37,061 bases of DNA from Mesotoga sp. UBA6090 (GCF_002435945.1 NZ_DIXC01000047.1:1-37061); one strand, 5' to 3'. Positions 1-8,142 are shown, counted from the stretch's first letter. Program-made: numbers and translations. Notes: generated from the letters alone by a model not told the origin.

Positions 1-1089
1 ACATCGAGACCCGTGATACTGACTAGAAGGTGCGGTCATATCGCCACCGTAAATTCGCCTTTGATCAAGCTCTTCAGTCTTGAAGAGCTTCACGGACTGG
101 ATGGATCCGATATCGACCTCGGACTCCTGAAGGAGCGAGCCCTTGAAGAACTTGATCGCATGATCAAGCTTTTGCCAAGAGAAGTAGAAGAAGCGATTCA
201 CGCAGGAACGCAAGCCTTCCTCAAGTACGGAGTTACAACCGTTCACAGCGATGATTATCACGGAATCGATTACGAACTGCTGATGCAAAGCCTGTCCAGT
301 ACGACTAATATGAGGATTTACGAAAAGTTCTGTGTCTCAAAAGAAGAACAACTTGACTTGATCAAGCTTGGACAGCAATTCGAAACCCCTTTTTTCAATC
401 TTAGGGCCTCAAAACTGTATCTTGACGGCTCACTAGGGGCGCGAACAGCCGCAATGATAAAACCTTACCACGACTCCCCTGCCGAAAGGGGAGTTCTATA
501 CATGACCGCCGAAGACTTGAAACCAATTGTTACGAGAGCAGACAGAGAGGGAATCCAGGTTTGTGTCCATGTGATAGGAGATCGGGCGCTTGAAGAGGCG
601 TTGAAAGCCTTCGAAGGTTCGGCAAGCGAGTCGCTTAAGCACAGATTGATTCACGTCCAGATTGCCTCTGAAGAACAAATAAAGCGGATGACAGATCAAA
701 GGCTAACCGCCTCGATTCAGCCGATATTTGTTGATTCCGACAAAATCATCGCGCCGGAGAGATTCGGTCCGGCCCGCATGAAAGACGCCTACCCATTTCG
801 AAAGATGAGAGACATGGGAGTGCCACTAGCAATATCAACCGACTCCCCTGTTGAGAGTACTTCGGTGATTCGCAATCTCACGTCGGCCGACAGGTTTTTC
901 TCAAGAAGAGATAGCATCGAGTTGTACAGTTCGAATGGACACATTCTCGCAAATAGTGCCGAGTCATTTTCACTCAACTATGGGGATCGGGCGGACCTAT
1001 TTGTGATCAACGTCGATTTACTGAAGACAACCCAAGATACTCCTGCAGAAATGACCTTTGTTGACGGGAGGTTGGTTTACAGACTTTGA
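1..1089 (+). CDS. YtcJ-type amidohydrolase, 5' end cut by the window edge
   Basis: The frame is open from base 1, so the gene begins outside the window; the GTG at base 13 is internal (the reading before it is TSRP). The visible 362 residues match the C-terminal two thirds of the YtcJ/NfdA amidohydrolase group (PF07969): an LDGSLGARTAA motif near residue 143, VHVIGDRALEEAL near 190, HRLIHVQ near 212, IQPIF..D near 235 and STDSPVES near 278, ending with the usual short beta-sandwich closing segment (ADLFVIN...VDGRLVY). Family members are metal-dependent hydrolases acting on amides or related compounds; the substrate cannot be told from sequence. Family length is about 500-540 residues, so roughly 150 are missing. 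No clear terminator follows; the next 130 bases are AT-rich and empty. Confidence 0.85.
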   Translation, partial: TSRPVILTRRCGHIATVNSPLIKLFSLEELHGLDGSDIDLGLLKERALEELDRMIKLLPREVEEAIHAGTQAFLKYGVTTVHSDDYHGIDYELLMQSLSSTTNMRIYEKFCVSKEEQLDLIKLGQQFETPFFNLRASKLYLDGSLGARTAAMIKPYHDSPAERGVLYMTAEDLKPIVTRADREGIQVCVHVIGDRALEEALKAFEGSASESLKHRLIHVQIASEEQIKRMTDQRLTASIQPIFVDSDKIIAPERFGPARMKDAYPFRKMRDMGVPLAISTDSPVESTSVIRNLTSADRFFSRRDSIELYSSNGHILANSAESFSLNYGDRADLFVINVDLLKTTQDTPAEMTFVDGRLVYRL

Positions 1090-1224
1090 TAAAAAAGTCT
1101 TCGGAACTAAAGCCTGTATTCTAAATAAATAATTCTTAATCTTTATTTGTGATTAGTCACTTATATGTTAACTTTAAGCAAACTATCTTGAAGAATAGCA
1201 GCAAAGCTGCTAGAATTAGTACAG

Positions 1225-1246
1225 AAAAAGGCGGCATTTAGCCGCC
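1225..1246 (-). terminator. Rho-independent terminator of the tRNA gene
   Basis: Read on the minus strand, this is a perfect 6-bp stem GGCGGC/GCCGCC with a 5-base loop followed directly by five T. It begins 5 bases past the CCA end of the tRNA, so it should end that transcript. Confidence 0.85.
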
Positions 1247-1251
1247 ATGTC

Positions 1252-1329
1252 TGGTGGGCTCGGGTGGAGTCGAACCACCGACCGCCCGGTTATGAGCCGG
1301 AAGCTCTAACCAAACTGAGCTACGAGCCC
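1252..1329 (-). tRNA. tRNA with CAT anticodon (elongator Met, or Ile2)
   Basis: The reverse complement folds as a full cloverleaf: 7-bp acceptor stem GGGCTCG/CGAGCCC, D stem GCTC/GAGC, anticodon stem TCCGG/CCGGG with loop CTCATAA (anticodon CAT), TTCGACT T-loop, discriminator A and an encoded CCA. The first base pair is a normal G-C and the anticodon stem lacks the three G-C pairs of initiators, so it is not fMet. Elongator Met is the simplest reading; a tRNA-Ile whose CAT becomes lysidine-modified is the alternative, since both classes carry CTCATAA loops. Confidence 0.93.
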
Positions 1330-1342
1330 AGGCACAGAATTG

Positions 1343-1371
1343 ATTATAATATTCCTCATGGCTTGTGTCAA
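1343..1371 (-). promoter_or_regulatory. Consensus sigma-A promoter for the tRNA
   Basis: On the minus strand TTGACA (1371-1366) and TATAAT (1348-1343) are separated by exactly 17 bases: both hexamers are perfect consensus. The -10 lies 13 bases from the mature tRNA 5' end. The octamer ATTATAAT at 1343-1350 is symmetric enough to give a TATAAT on the plus strand as well (1345-1350), pointing toward the small gene at 1392. Confidence 0.9.
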
Positions 1372-1391
1372 GAGGTTCAGGAGATGGTCCA

Positions 1392-1565
1392 ATGCTAAAC
1401 AACAGCTCTGTGGGTCTTCGGATATCTGCAGATCCGGTTCAGGAAATGACTGTGAAGTATCCTCGAGTTCTTGTGATAAAAGCTGCATTTTATCTTTTGA
1501 AAGACGGAAAGGCGATTGAACATAGAGATCTGGAGAAAATACTGCAGACCTTACTATCGGGATAA
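1392..1565 (+). CDS. Small hypothetical protein, 57 residues
   Basis: I do not recognise the family. The ATG at 1392 has AGGAG at 1379-1383, 8 bases away. The product begins MLNNSSVGLRISADP, then has a short hydrophobic/aromatic stretch (RVLVIKAAFYLL) and a charged helical C-terminus (IEHRDLEKILQTLL). A plus-strand TATAAT at 1345-1350 would start transcription about 35 bases before the ATG, and a hairpin with a T-run follows the stop codon. Site, start and terminator agree, which is more than expected of a chance ORF, but no homology is visible. An in-frame GTG at 1365 has no ribosome binding site and is not preferred. Confidence 0.5.
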   Translation: MLNNSSVGLRISADPVQEMTVKYPRVLVIKAAFYLLKDGKAIEHRDLEKILQTLLSG

Positions 1566-1598
1566 GATTCGAACTTGGTTCTGATCTTACGATTTTTT
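1563..1598 (+). terminator. Probable terminator after the small gene
   Basis: TAAGATTCGAAC (1563-1574) pairs with GTTCTGATCTTA (1578-1589) through a TTG loop with one mismatch and one wobble, followed by six T at 1593-1598. It starts within the small gene's stop codon and covers the mnmG stop codon on the other strand. The stem is AT-rich, so efficiency is uncertain. Confidence 0.5.
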
Positions 1599-3473
1599 CT
1601 TGCGTTTAATGTGAAATGAAAGATTCATTATGTCGGAGGGTGTTAAGCCCGGGATCCTCGTTGCCTGACCTATAGAAGCTGGTTTGGTTTTCTTCAGTTT
1701 CTCTCTTCCTTCGGTTGAAAGATTGGAAACTCCATCATAATCAAGATCTGTGGGAATCAGATCCTCATCAATTTCCTCAAGTCTCCGGACCTCCTCCTTA
1801 AGCCTTTCTACATAACCGCGGTATTTGATCTCTATCTCCACCTGTTCGATCACATCATCATCGAGAATCGGTTCGGGATCATATGCCGAGATATCTCTGT
1901 AACAGACACCGGCCCTCTTCATCAATGCTGAAAGCTTTGTGGCGGAATCTAGTCTTGTGCTTCCCTTGCTCAGCAGCAGTTGATTCAGACCTTCGGACGG
2001 CCTAACCGTCGTCTTGTCAAGCCTGGCAAGCTGCGCCTTTATCTCCAGTGTCGATCTGACCACTTTTTCTCTAAACCACTCGGGAATCAGGCCATATCTC
2101 CAACCATACTCCGAGAGCCTTATGTGAGCGTTATCATGCCTTAGAAGCAATCTATATTCCGCCCTGGATGTCAGCAGTCTATAAGGTTCATCGACTCCTT
2201 TGGTTACAAGGTCGTCGATCATGACTCCTATATAAGCTTCTGAGCGGCCGAGAACGAGCTGCTCCTCCCCCATCAATTTCGCAGATGCATTCATGCCTGC
2301 TATCAGTCCCTGTCCTGCCGCCTCTTCATAGCCGCTCGTACCATTCACCTGACCGGCGAAATAAAGATTCTCGACCCGTTTGCTCTCAAGTGTGGAAAAG
2401 AGCTGAGTCGGATCTATGTAATCGTACTCCACTGCATAGGCGGGCCTGACTATCTCGGCTCTCTCAAGTCCCGGGATCGTCCTTATCATCTCCAGCTGAG
2501 TTTCATAGGGAAGGCTTGTAGAAAGGCCGTTCAAATAGTATTCGTCACTCAGGGCGCTCTCAGGTTCAACAAAAAGCTGGTGGCTTTCTTTAGAAGAGAA
2601 TTTGATCACTTTGTCCTCTATTGAGGGACAGTATCGCGGCCCTCTGGAATCGATAAGTTTCACATCTCCATAAAGGGGGGAGAAGTGAAGATCTCTCCTG
2701 ATGATGTCATGAGTCCTTTCATTTGTCCTGGTGAGCCAGCATGGGTGGTCGTCTGCAAGCACGAATGGCTCGGAGAAATATGAGAAGGCCAGCGGACTCT
2801 GGGCTGTTCCTTGACGTTCCATCCTGTTGAAATCGATGGACCTGCCCGCGATTCTTGCGGGAGTACCGGTTTTGAAACGTCTCACTTCGAATCCGATCGA
2901 TTTAAGAGAGCCCGTCAGTTCTGTAGCCGGGAACTCACCCAGCCGGCCGGCTGGGAACTCATGCGGCCCAATGAATATCTTCCCCCCCAAAAATGTACCG
3001 GAAGAGACTATCACAGACCGTGCAGAATATCTGAGACCGAAGTGAGTCACTATGCCCTTAACACAACCCTTCTCGGTTTCAATAGCCTTCACGATTCCAC
3101 TCTGCAACTGGAGATTGTCCTGCATTTCGAGGGCTCTTTTCATAATCTGACTGTATCTGTTCTTGTCTACCTGTGCTCTCAACGCCCTGACGGCGGCTCC
3201 TTTGCTGGTGTTAAGGACACGAATGTTGAGCGATGCCCGATCGGTCGACTTTGCCATCTCTCCGCCAAGAACGTCAACCTCTCTAACAACGACCCCTTTC
3301 GCCGGACCTCCCATTGCCGGATTGCATGGAGTCCACCCAACCGTATCAAGGTTGATATTTAGAACAAGTGTTCTCATACCCATCCTGGCACTGACAAGAG
3401 CGGCTTCAATTCCTGCATGGCCGGCACCTATGACAATTATGTCGAATTCGTAATCTCTTTTATTTGATCGCAT
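1587..3473 (-). CDS. mnmG: tRNA uridine-5-carboxymethylaminomethyl modification enzyme MnmG (GidA)
   Basis: MnmG is the FAD-dependent partner of MnmE that installs cmnm5 groups on the wobble uridine of certain tRNAs. The 628-residue product has the normal family length. Visible are the N-terminal FAD dinucleotide fold (GAGHAG, residues 16-21), NPAMGGPAKG after the conserved Cys50, the LNTSKGAAVRALRAQ segment, GTFLGGKIFIG, the GPRYCPSIEDK block with the second conserved cysteine, GQVNGTSGYEEAAGQG and a C-terminal KPASIGQATRIPG helical domain. The ATG is preceded by GAGGAG at a good distance. Two overlapping TACAAT boxes (minus strand, 3491-3501) could serve as its -10 in the 48-base gap to the divergent carboxyltransferase gene, but I see no good -35. 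Confidence 0.97.
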   Translation of the reverse strand: MRSNKRDYEFDIIVIGAGHAGIEAALVSARMGMRTLVLNINLDTVGWTPCNPAMGGPAKGVVVREVDVLGGEMAKSTDRASLNIRVLNTSKGAAVRALRAQVDKNRYSQIMKRALEMQDNLQLQSGIVKAIETEKGCVKGIVTHFGLRYSARSVIVSSGTFLGGKIFIGPHEFPAGRLGEFPATELTGSLKSIGFEVRRFKTGTPARIAGRSIDFNRMERQGTAQSPLAFSYFSEPFVLADDHPCWLTRTNERTHDIIRRDLHFSPLYGDVKLIDSRGPRYCPSIEDKVIKFSSKESHQLFVEPESALSDEYYLNGLSTSLPYETQLEMIRTIPGLERAEIVRPAYAVEYDYIDPTQLFSTLESKRVENLYFAGQVNGTSGYEEAAGQGLIAGMNASAKLMGEEQLVLGRSEAYIGVMIDDLVTKGVDEPYRLLTSRAEYRLLLRHDNAHIRLSEYGWRYGLIPEWFREKVVRSTLEIKAQLARLDKTTVRPSEGLNQLLLSKGSTRLDSATKLSALMKRAGVCYRDISAYDPEPILDDDVIEQVEIEIKYRGYVERLKEEVRRLEEIDEDLIPTDLDYDGVSNLSTEGREKLKKTKPASIGQATRIPGLTPSDIMNLSFHIKRKKKS

Positions 3474-3521
3474 AACATCACTCCTCTATCATTGTATTGT
3501 ACACAGAGAGGAGGCACTAAA

Positions 3522-4916
3522 TTGAGAAAAGTCTGTTTCGTTGATACTACGATGAGGGACGCTCACCAGTCACTTCTGGCTACAAGGGTCACAACTAACG
3601 AATTAGCGAAGATTGCCCCTCTTGTCGATCAAGTGGGTTACCATGCCGTTGAAGTCTGGGGTGGAGCCACCTTCGACTCCTGCGTGAGATACCTTGATGA
3701 AGATCCCTGGGAACGACTCGATGTCCTTAAGGAGAGATTCAAGAAGACTAAGCTTCAAATGCTTCTCAGAGGGCAGAATCTACTGGGTTACAGGAACTAC
3801 GCAGACGATGTTGTGGAGCTTTTCGTGAAGACCATGTCAAAACACGGTATAGATGTCGTAAGAATCTTCGACGCCCTCAACGACTTCAGAAATCTCGAAA
3901 AATCCGCAAAAGCAGTTAAGGCAAGTGGAATGCATCTCCAGGTTGCAATGTCATATACAACCAGCCCAGTTCACAATGTCGACTACTTCGTCGAGATTTC
4001 CGATAAAGCTTTGGAACTTGGGGCAGACTCCCTTTGCATAAAGGACATGGCCGGCCTCCTTAAGCCTGGAACGGCAACCACGCTTGTGAACGAGATTAAG
4101 AAGAGACATTCGATCCCGCTGGAAGTGCATTCTCATTTCACTACGGGAATCGCAGGCATGACTTACCTAAAGAGTGCAGAGGCCGGAGCAGATATACTCG
4201 ATACGGCGACCTCGTCAATGGGATTTGGGACTTCACAGCCCGGTGTAGAAAGCATCTGGACAGTTCTACATGATATCGGACTTGCAGACCGGCCCGATTA
4301 TCCGCTCCTGAAAGAGATAAACGACTACTTTGCCGATGTTAGGAGAAACCACAGCGGCACCGATGCCGGCTTTACGATAAACACCTCGGTCTTGGAGAAT
4401 CAGATCCCCGGAGGAATGTACTCCAATCTGATCAATCAACTCAAATCACAGAATATGAGCGACAAATTCGAAGAGGTTCTTGAAGAGGTACCAAGAGTCC
4501 GCGCCGATCTCGGATACCCCCCACTAGTGACTCCAACGTCTCAGATAGTAGGTGTTCAGGCCGTCTTGAATGTGATGAACAAAGAGAGATACAAAACGAT
4601 CACGAAAGAAGTCGAGAGGTATATAAAAGGCTTTTATGGCTCTCCGCCCGCAGAAATTGAGAAATCATTGAAATCCCGTGTCATGGGAGTCGAAGAGTCG
4701 ATTTCGCACAGACCTGGCGATACTCTCGATCCCGAAGTGGAAAGGGGCAGGAGCGAGTTAGGTCTTTTGGCACAAAGCGATGAAGACCTTCTGATCTACC
4801 TTCTTCTCGGCGAGGTTGGAAAGAGGTTTCTTGCTCAAAGATACCAGAACTCATTAAGAATCGACTTTGACGTTGCAAAAGACTTCAAAGAGGGAATCAC
4901 AGTATATCCGGTTTGA
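3522..4916 (+). CDS. OadA / PycB / transcarboxylase-5S-like carboxyltransferase without a biotin domain
   Basis: This family transfers CO2 between carboxybiotin and pyruvate/oxaloacetate. The TIM-barrel domain fills about residues 1-280: DTTMRDAHQSLLATR at the start, WGGATFDSC, EDPWERL, QMLLRGQNLLGYR, the lysine in CIKDMAGLLKP expected to be carbamylated, and the metal-binding HSH in VHSHFTTG. The PYC/OADA conserved domain follows (SQIPGGM-like NQIPGGMYSNL, GYPPLVTPTSQIVG). The protein stops near residue 464 with no EAMKM biotin site, unlike the usual OadA of about 590 residues but like the 5S subunit of propionibacterial transcarboxylase. I chose TTG 3522, which has AGGAGG 7 bases upstream; a TTG at 3492 has none. 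A strong terminator follows, so it appears monocistronic. Confidence 0.88.
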   Translation: MRKVCFVDTTMRDAHQSLLATRVTTNELAKIAPLVDQVGYHAVEVWGGATFDSCVRYLDEDPWERLDVLKERFKKTKLQMLLRGQNLLGYRNYADDVVELFVKTMSKHGIDVVRIFDALNDFRNLEKSAKAVKASGMHLQVAMSYTTSPVHNVDYFVEISDKALELGADSLCIKDMAGLLKPGTATTLVNEIKKRHSIPLEVHSHFTTGIAGMTYLKSAEAGADILDTATSSMGFGTSQPGVESIWTVLHDIGLADRPDYPLLKEINDYFADVRRNHSGTDAGFTINTSVLENQIPGGMYSNLINQLKSQNMSDKFEEVLEEVPRVRADLGYPPLVTPTSQIVGVQAVLNVMNKERYKTITKEVERYIKGFYGSPPAEIEKSLKSRVMGVEESISHRPGDTLDPEVERGRSELGLLAQSDEDLLIYLLLGEVGKRFLAQRYQNSLRIDFDVAKDFKEGITVYPV

Positions 4917-4989
4917 TTCGTAGTATTAACAATGTTTACCTGAACTAACGCACCTTTAGAGTCAGTAGCGGATCACTATCGAGGAATGG

Positions 4990-5020
4990 ACGCCTTCACG
5001 GAGAATGAGGGCGTTTTTTT
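4990..5020 (+). terminator. Rho-independent terminator after the carboxyltransferase gene
   Basis: ACGCCTTCA (4990-4998) pairs with TGAGGGCGT (5006-5014) as a 9-bp stem with one wobble and a 7-base loop, followed by seven T (5014-5020). Confidence 0.9.
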
Positions 5021-5044
5021 ATTTCTTAGCAGTAGTAACACAGC

Positions 5045-5073
5045 TTAAATAAAACGGAACTTTCTGATACAAT
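5045..5073 (+). promoter_or_regulatory. Promoter of the maltose transporter operon
   Basis: Extended -10 TGATACAAT ends at 5073; a weak -35 (TTAAAT, 5045-5050) lies 17 bases upstream of TACAAT. Transcription would begin about 40 bases before the malE ATG, which has AAAGGAGGG at 5101-5109. No convincing operator repeat was seen. Confidence 0.65.
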
Positions 5074-5117
5074 TTATTCAGGGAGTACCCCTACTCTACT
5101 AAAGGAGGGTTCTAAAG

Positions 5118-6308
5118 ATGAGAAAGCTTACAGCTGTTCTTGTTTTGCTAATTGTGATGTTATCGTTTGCAAGCGCGAAATTGGTGATTTGGTCCTCGGA
5201 AAATCAGATCCCGGCACTTGAGAAGCTTGCCGCTGATTTCGAAAGCGACTATGGCATTCAGGTGGAGATACAGCAGGTGAATTTTGGAGACATAAAGTCT
5301 AAGTTCCTCACAGCGGCTCCTGCCGGAGAGGGCCCCGATATTATTGTCGGTGCACACGACTGGGTCGGAGAACTTGCAATCAACGGCCTTATCGAACCGA
5401 TTCCATTTCTTCCCGAGGCAGATCAGTACTACGATGTTGCTCTAGATGCCTTCAGTTACGGTGGAAACCTCTACGGTGTCCCCTACACTATTGAAGCGAT
5501 TGCAATCATCTACAACAAGGATCTCGTATTCAAAGCTCCGAAAACAATCTCAGAGCTTGAAGAACTGGCTTTCGAAGTTTCAGATGACGAAGTTGTCGGC
5601 CTGATCTACGCCGTTGGGGATTTCTATCACTCTGCTCCTTTCATACTGGGAAGAGGCGGCTACATCTTCAAGGAAACCGCTGAGGGGCTTGATGTAACCG
5701 ACATAGGTTTGAACAACGAAGGCGCGATTGCAGGCGGAAATCTCATCAAATCTTGGTTCGACAAAGGTCTAATTCCAGGAGGTCCAAACTACAACCTTAT
5801 GGACTCTCTGTTCAAAGACGGACTGGCCGCATTCATCATTAACGGTATATGGGCAACCCCAAGTTACCGTGATACAGGTATCGACTACGCGATTCTTCCT
5901 TTCAGCGAAATCACATTCGACGACGGAACAACTCCGAGACCATTCGTCGGAGTACAGGGCTTCATGATAAACTCCAAGTCTCCAAGCAAACTTGAGGCCA
6001 CTGAGTTCGTTGTAAACTACATCGGCAGCTTCGACGGTCAGTACGGCATGTTCCTCGGGGAAAGAAGGGGAACGGCAAGGGCAGACGTTTTCTCCTTCAT
6101 TGAAGCCGACGCAGGTCCAGAGCTGTATGACGTTCTGCAGTTCTCTAAGAGTGCTTCCGTAGGAACTCCAATGCCTAACGTACCTGAAATGGCAAGTGTA
6201 TGGGGCGCTATGGGTGACGCACTTGGCCTTATCATCAATGGCCAAGATACGGTAGAGAACGCTTTCAATTCGGCAGTTGAGAAGATAAAGACCTCTATAG
6301 GAAACTAG
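5118..6308 (+). CDS. malE: Maltose/maltodextrin-binding protein MalE
   Basis: Extracytoplasmic solute-binding protein that delivers maltose or related sugars to MalFG. A Sec signal peptide is clear (charged MRK, hydrophobic core, cleavage after ASA at residue 20) and no lipobox cysteine is present, so the protein is probably free in the periplasm under the toga. Segments that fit the Thermotoga MalE sequence as I know it include KLVIWSSENQ, FGDIKSKFLTAAP, DIIVGAHDWVGELAINGLIEPIP, PYTIEAIAIIYNKD, RPFVGVQGFMINSKSP and GTPMPNVPEMASVW. Length (396) is normal. It is first in a three-gene operon and is separated from malF by a strong hairpin. Binding specificity within malto-oligosaccharides cannot be told from sequence. 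Confidence 0.93.
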   Translation: MRKLTAVLVLLIVMLSFASAKLVIWSSENQIPALEKLAADFESDYGIQVEIQQVNFGDIKSKFLTAAPAGEGPDIIVGAHDWVGELAINGLIEPIPFLPEADQYYDVALDAFSYGGNLYGVPYTIEAIAIIYNKDLVFKAPKTISELEELAFEVSDDEVVGLIYAVGDFYHSAPFILGRGGYIFKETAEGLDVTDIGLNNEGAIAGGNLIKSWFDKGLIPGGPNYNLMDSLFKDGLAAFIINGIWATPSYRDTGIDYAILPFSEITFDDGTTPRPFVGVQGFMINSKSPSKLEATEFVVNYIGSFDGQYGMFLGERRGTARADVFSFIEADAGPELYDVLQFSKSASVGTPMPNVPEMASVWGAMGDALGLIINGQDTVENAFNSAVEKIKTSIGN

Positions 6309-6342
6309 TATCCCTTTTGTATTATTCACATCTCTAAACTTG

Positions 6343-6382
6343 GTTAGACTGAGCGCGGGAGATTCCCGCGCTCTGGTTTAAC
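6343..6382 (+). other. Intergenic mRNA hairpin between malE and malF
   Basis: A perfect 10-bp stem GAGCGCGGGA/TCCCGCGCTC (6351-6360 with 6364-6373) has a 3-base loop, and outer GTTA/TAAC arms extend it. No T-run follows, so it is unlikely to be a full terminator. Placed directly after malE, it could protect malE mRNA from 3' decay or partly attenuate malFG, giving more binding protein than permease. Confidence 0.7.
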
Positions 6383-6399
6383 TGCCTGGAGGGATTACC

Positions 6400-8142
6400 T
6401 TGAGTGGAAGGCGATTTGTAATCTTTCTCTTTTCTCTGGCTATTCTCGCAGTATTCAATGCCTTTTCCTTGTGGAGCATATATCTGCTGTACGCCGATGG
6501 AAATTTCGGTCTTATGGTCACGATGGTCGTCTTGACCTTGCTCATCGACATAATCGCTTTGAATCCAAAAGGCTATCCGTACAGATACATGATTCCCGCT
6601 ATGATCCTGCTTTTCATTCTCACCCTATATCCGATGTATTACACATTCAGAACTGCCTTCACTAATTACGGAACCGGGCATCTCTTCACCAGACAGCAGT
6701 CGATTCAGAAACTTCTCAGCGATTACTTCTACATCCCTGAGAGCCCTGAAGAATTCGAGTTCTCTATTTATATCGAGCTCGACAACTACAACCCCACAGA
6801 CAGATTCATTACTCTGCTTACTTCCAGGAATAACGGGAGCTTATTTGCCGCTCCACGACCACAGGCAATCAGCAGAGACGCCGAGGGCAACATAACGCAT
6901 GCGACGGCCAAAATGTTTGAGGTAAGCGGGGACAGCTTTTCGATTGGGAGTGTTAACTACACTCTATCGAGATCTCCTGATGACAGGATCCTCACAATCC
7001 GTGCGGACTCGGGTGAGCGCTTCATATACTTCTATTCTCCGCAGGACAGTTCTACGAGGCCAAACGCATCATTCTATTTCAGTGAAATAAGAGGAATCTG
7101 GCTGCGAAATGCAGAGTTCACAAACAGTGAAGGGAATCAGGTCAGGCTGTTCCCGAACTCTCTCTACACTACCTTTGCAACAACGGAAAGGAAATATGCT
7201 TTGAGGGCCGAAACGACCTTTTCGGCCGGACGAGCCGTTCAGGAGACCGTTGTCTATAATAGGCAGTCGGGGAGGACCCTGCTAGAAGAAGGCGGCTTTT
7301 TCTATGATATAGATGCAAATGGCAACGAATTCATAGTTGAGGGTTACATATCGGATGTCGGTTTCTGGAATTTCGTCAGGATGTTCCAGGATCCGAAAAT
7401 TAGGGGACCGTTCTTTCAGGTTTTTGGCTGGACTTTTACCTGGGCAGGACTCAGCGTTCTCTTCTCATTCGTGATTGGCCTGGCGCTGGCAATCACGCTG
7501 AATGATCAGAGACTTAAGGGAAAGAAGATATACAGAACACTGTTGATTATCCCCTGGGCCGTTCCTGCATTCATTTCTGCGCTAGTATGGAGAAATGGCT
7601 TCTTCAACGAAACCTATGGGGTTCTGAACAGGTTCATAGTCCAGGGACTCTTCGGAATGGAGCCCATAAAGTGGTTGAACGATGCCTTTTGGGCAAAGGT
7701 TTCGGTCTTGATTGTCAATACATGGTTGGGCTTCCCATACATGATGACGGTAAGCCTGGGCGCTTTGCAGAGCATTCCTGAAGAGTTTTACGAGGCCTCA
7801 TCAATAGATGGTGCAACGAAATTCCAGAGATTCAGAAAGATCACCTTTCCCCTGCTTATGGTCACCATTGCTCCTTTGCTTGTTGGCAGCTTCGCCTTCA
7901 ACTTCAACAATTTCACTGGAATCTATCTTGTTACGCAGGGTGGTCCGGCCATTGTGGGAGCTTCGACACCGGCGGGTGCAACAGATATTCTGATCTCATA
8001 TACATTCAAGCTGGCCTTTGAAGGGAGAGGTCAGGATTTCGGCTTTGCAAGCGCTATCTCAATAATCATATTCATAATCGTCGCAGGCTTCAGCTGGATA
8101 AACTTCAAACTATCCGGTTCCTTTGAAGAGGTGAGCAGATAA
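6400..8142 (+). CDS. malF: Maltose ABC transporter permease MalF
   Basis: One of two membrane subunits of the MalEFGK-type importer. Three N-terminal helices are visible (about residues 5-31, 36-53 and 63-82). A soluble periplasmic loop of about 245 residues (90-335) corresponds in place to the P2 loop of enterobacterial MalF, though longer. The core permease domain follows from about residue 338, with the EAA loop FYEASSIDGATKFQRF near residue 463 that contacts the ATPase. Start TTG 6400 is supported by GGAGGG 6 bases upstream. The stop codon overlaps the malG start (TAATG), indicating coupled translation. No ATPase gene lies in this operon, so an ATPase encoded elsewhere must serve it. Confidence 0.93.
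   Translation: MSGRRFVIFLFSLAILAVFNAFSLWSIYLLYADGNFGLMVTMVVLTLLIDIIALNPKGYPYRYMIPAMILLFILTLYPMYYTFRTAFTNYGTGHLFTRQQSIQKLLSDYFYIPESPEEFEFSIYIELDNYNPTDRFITLLTSRNNGSLFAAPRPQAISRDAEGNITHATAKMFEVSGDSFSIGSVNYTLSRSPDDRILTIRADSGERFIYFYSPQDSSTRPNASFYFSEIRGIWLRNAEFTNSEGNQVRLFPNSLYTTFATTERKYALRAETTFSAGRAVQETVVYNRQSGRTLLEEGGFFYDIDANGNEFIVEGYISDVGFWNFVRMFQDPKIRGPFFQVFGWTFTWAGLSVLFSFVIGLALAITLNDQRLKGKKIYRTLLIIPWAVPAFISALVWRNGFFNETYGVLNRFIVQGLFGMEPIKWLNDAFWAKVSVLIVNTWLGFPYMMTVSLGALQSIPEEFYEASSIDGATKFQRFRKITFPLLMVTIAPLLVGSFAFNFNNFTGIYLVTQGGPAIVGASTPAGATDILISYTFKLAFEGRGQDFGFASAISIIIFIIVAGFSWINFKLSGSFEEVSR

Noticed and set aside
1196..1212. TAGCAGC-AAA-GCTGCTA hairpin between the amidohydrolase and the tRNA gene
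   Set aside because: A short perfect stem but no T-run on the plus strand, and the tRNA already has a better terminator; no function can be supported.
2811..3362. 183-codon plus-strand frame opposite mnmG
   Set aside because: Fully antisense to conserved MnmG sequence, with no ribosome site and low-complexity basic/serine-rich translation typical of a shadow frame.
3474..3521. Promoters in the 48-base gap between mnmG and the carboxyltransferase gene
   Set aside because: TACAAT repeats on the minus strand and TATTGT on the plus strand resemble -10 boxes, but no acceptable -35 exists for either direction.
5769..6329. 186-codon minus-strand frame opposite malE
   Set aside because: Antisense to well conserved MalE, with Cys/His/Tyr-rich composition and no start signals.
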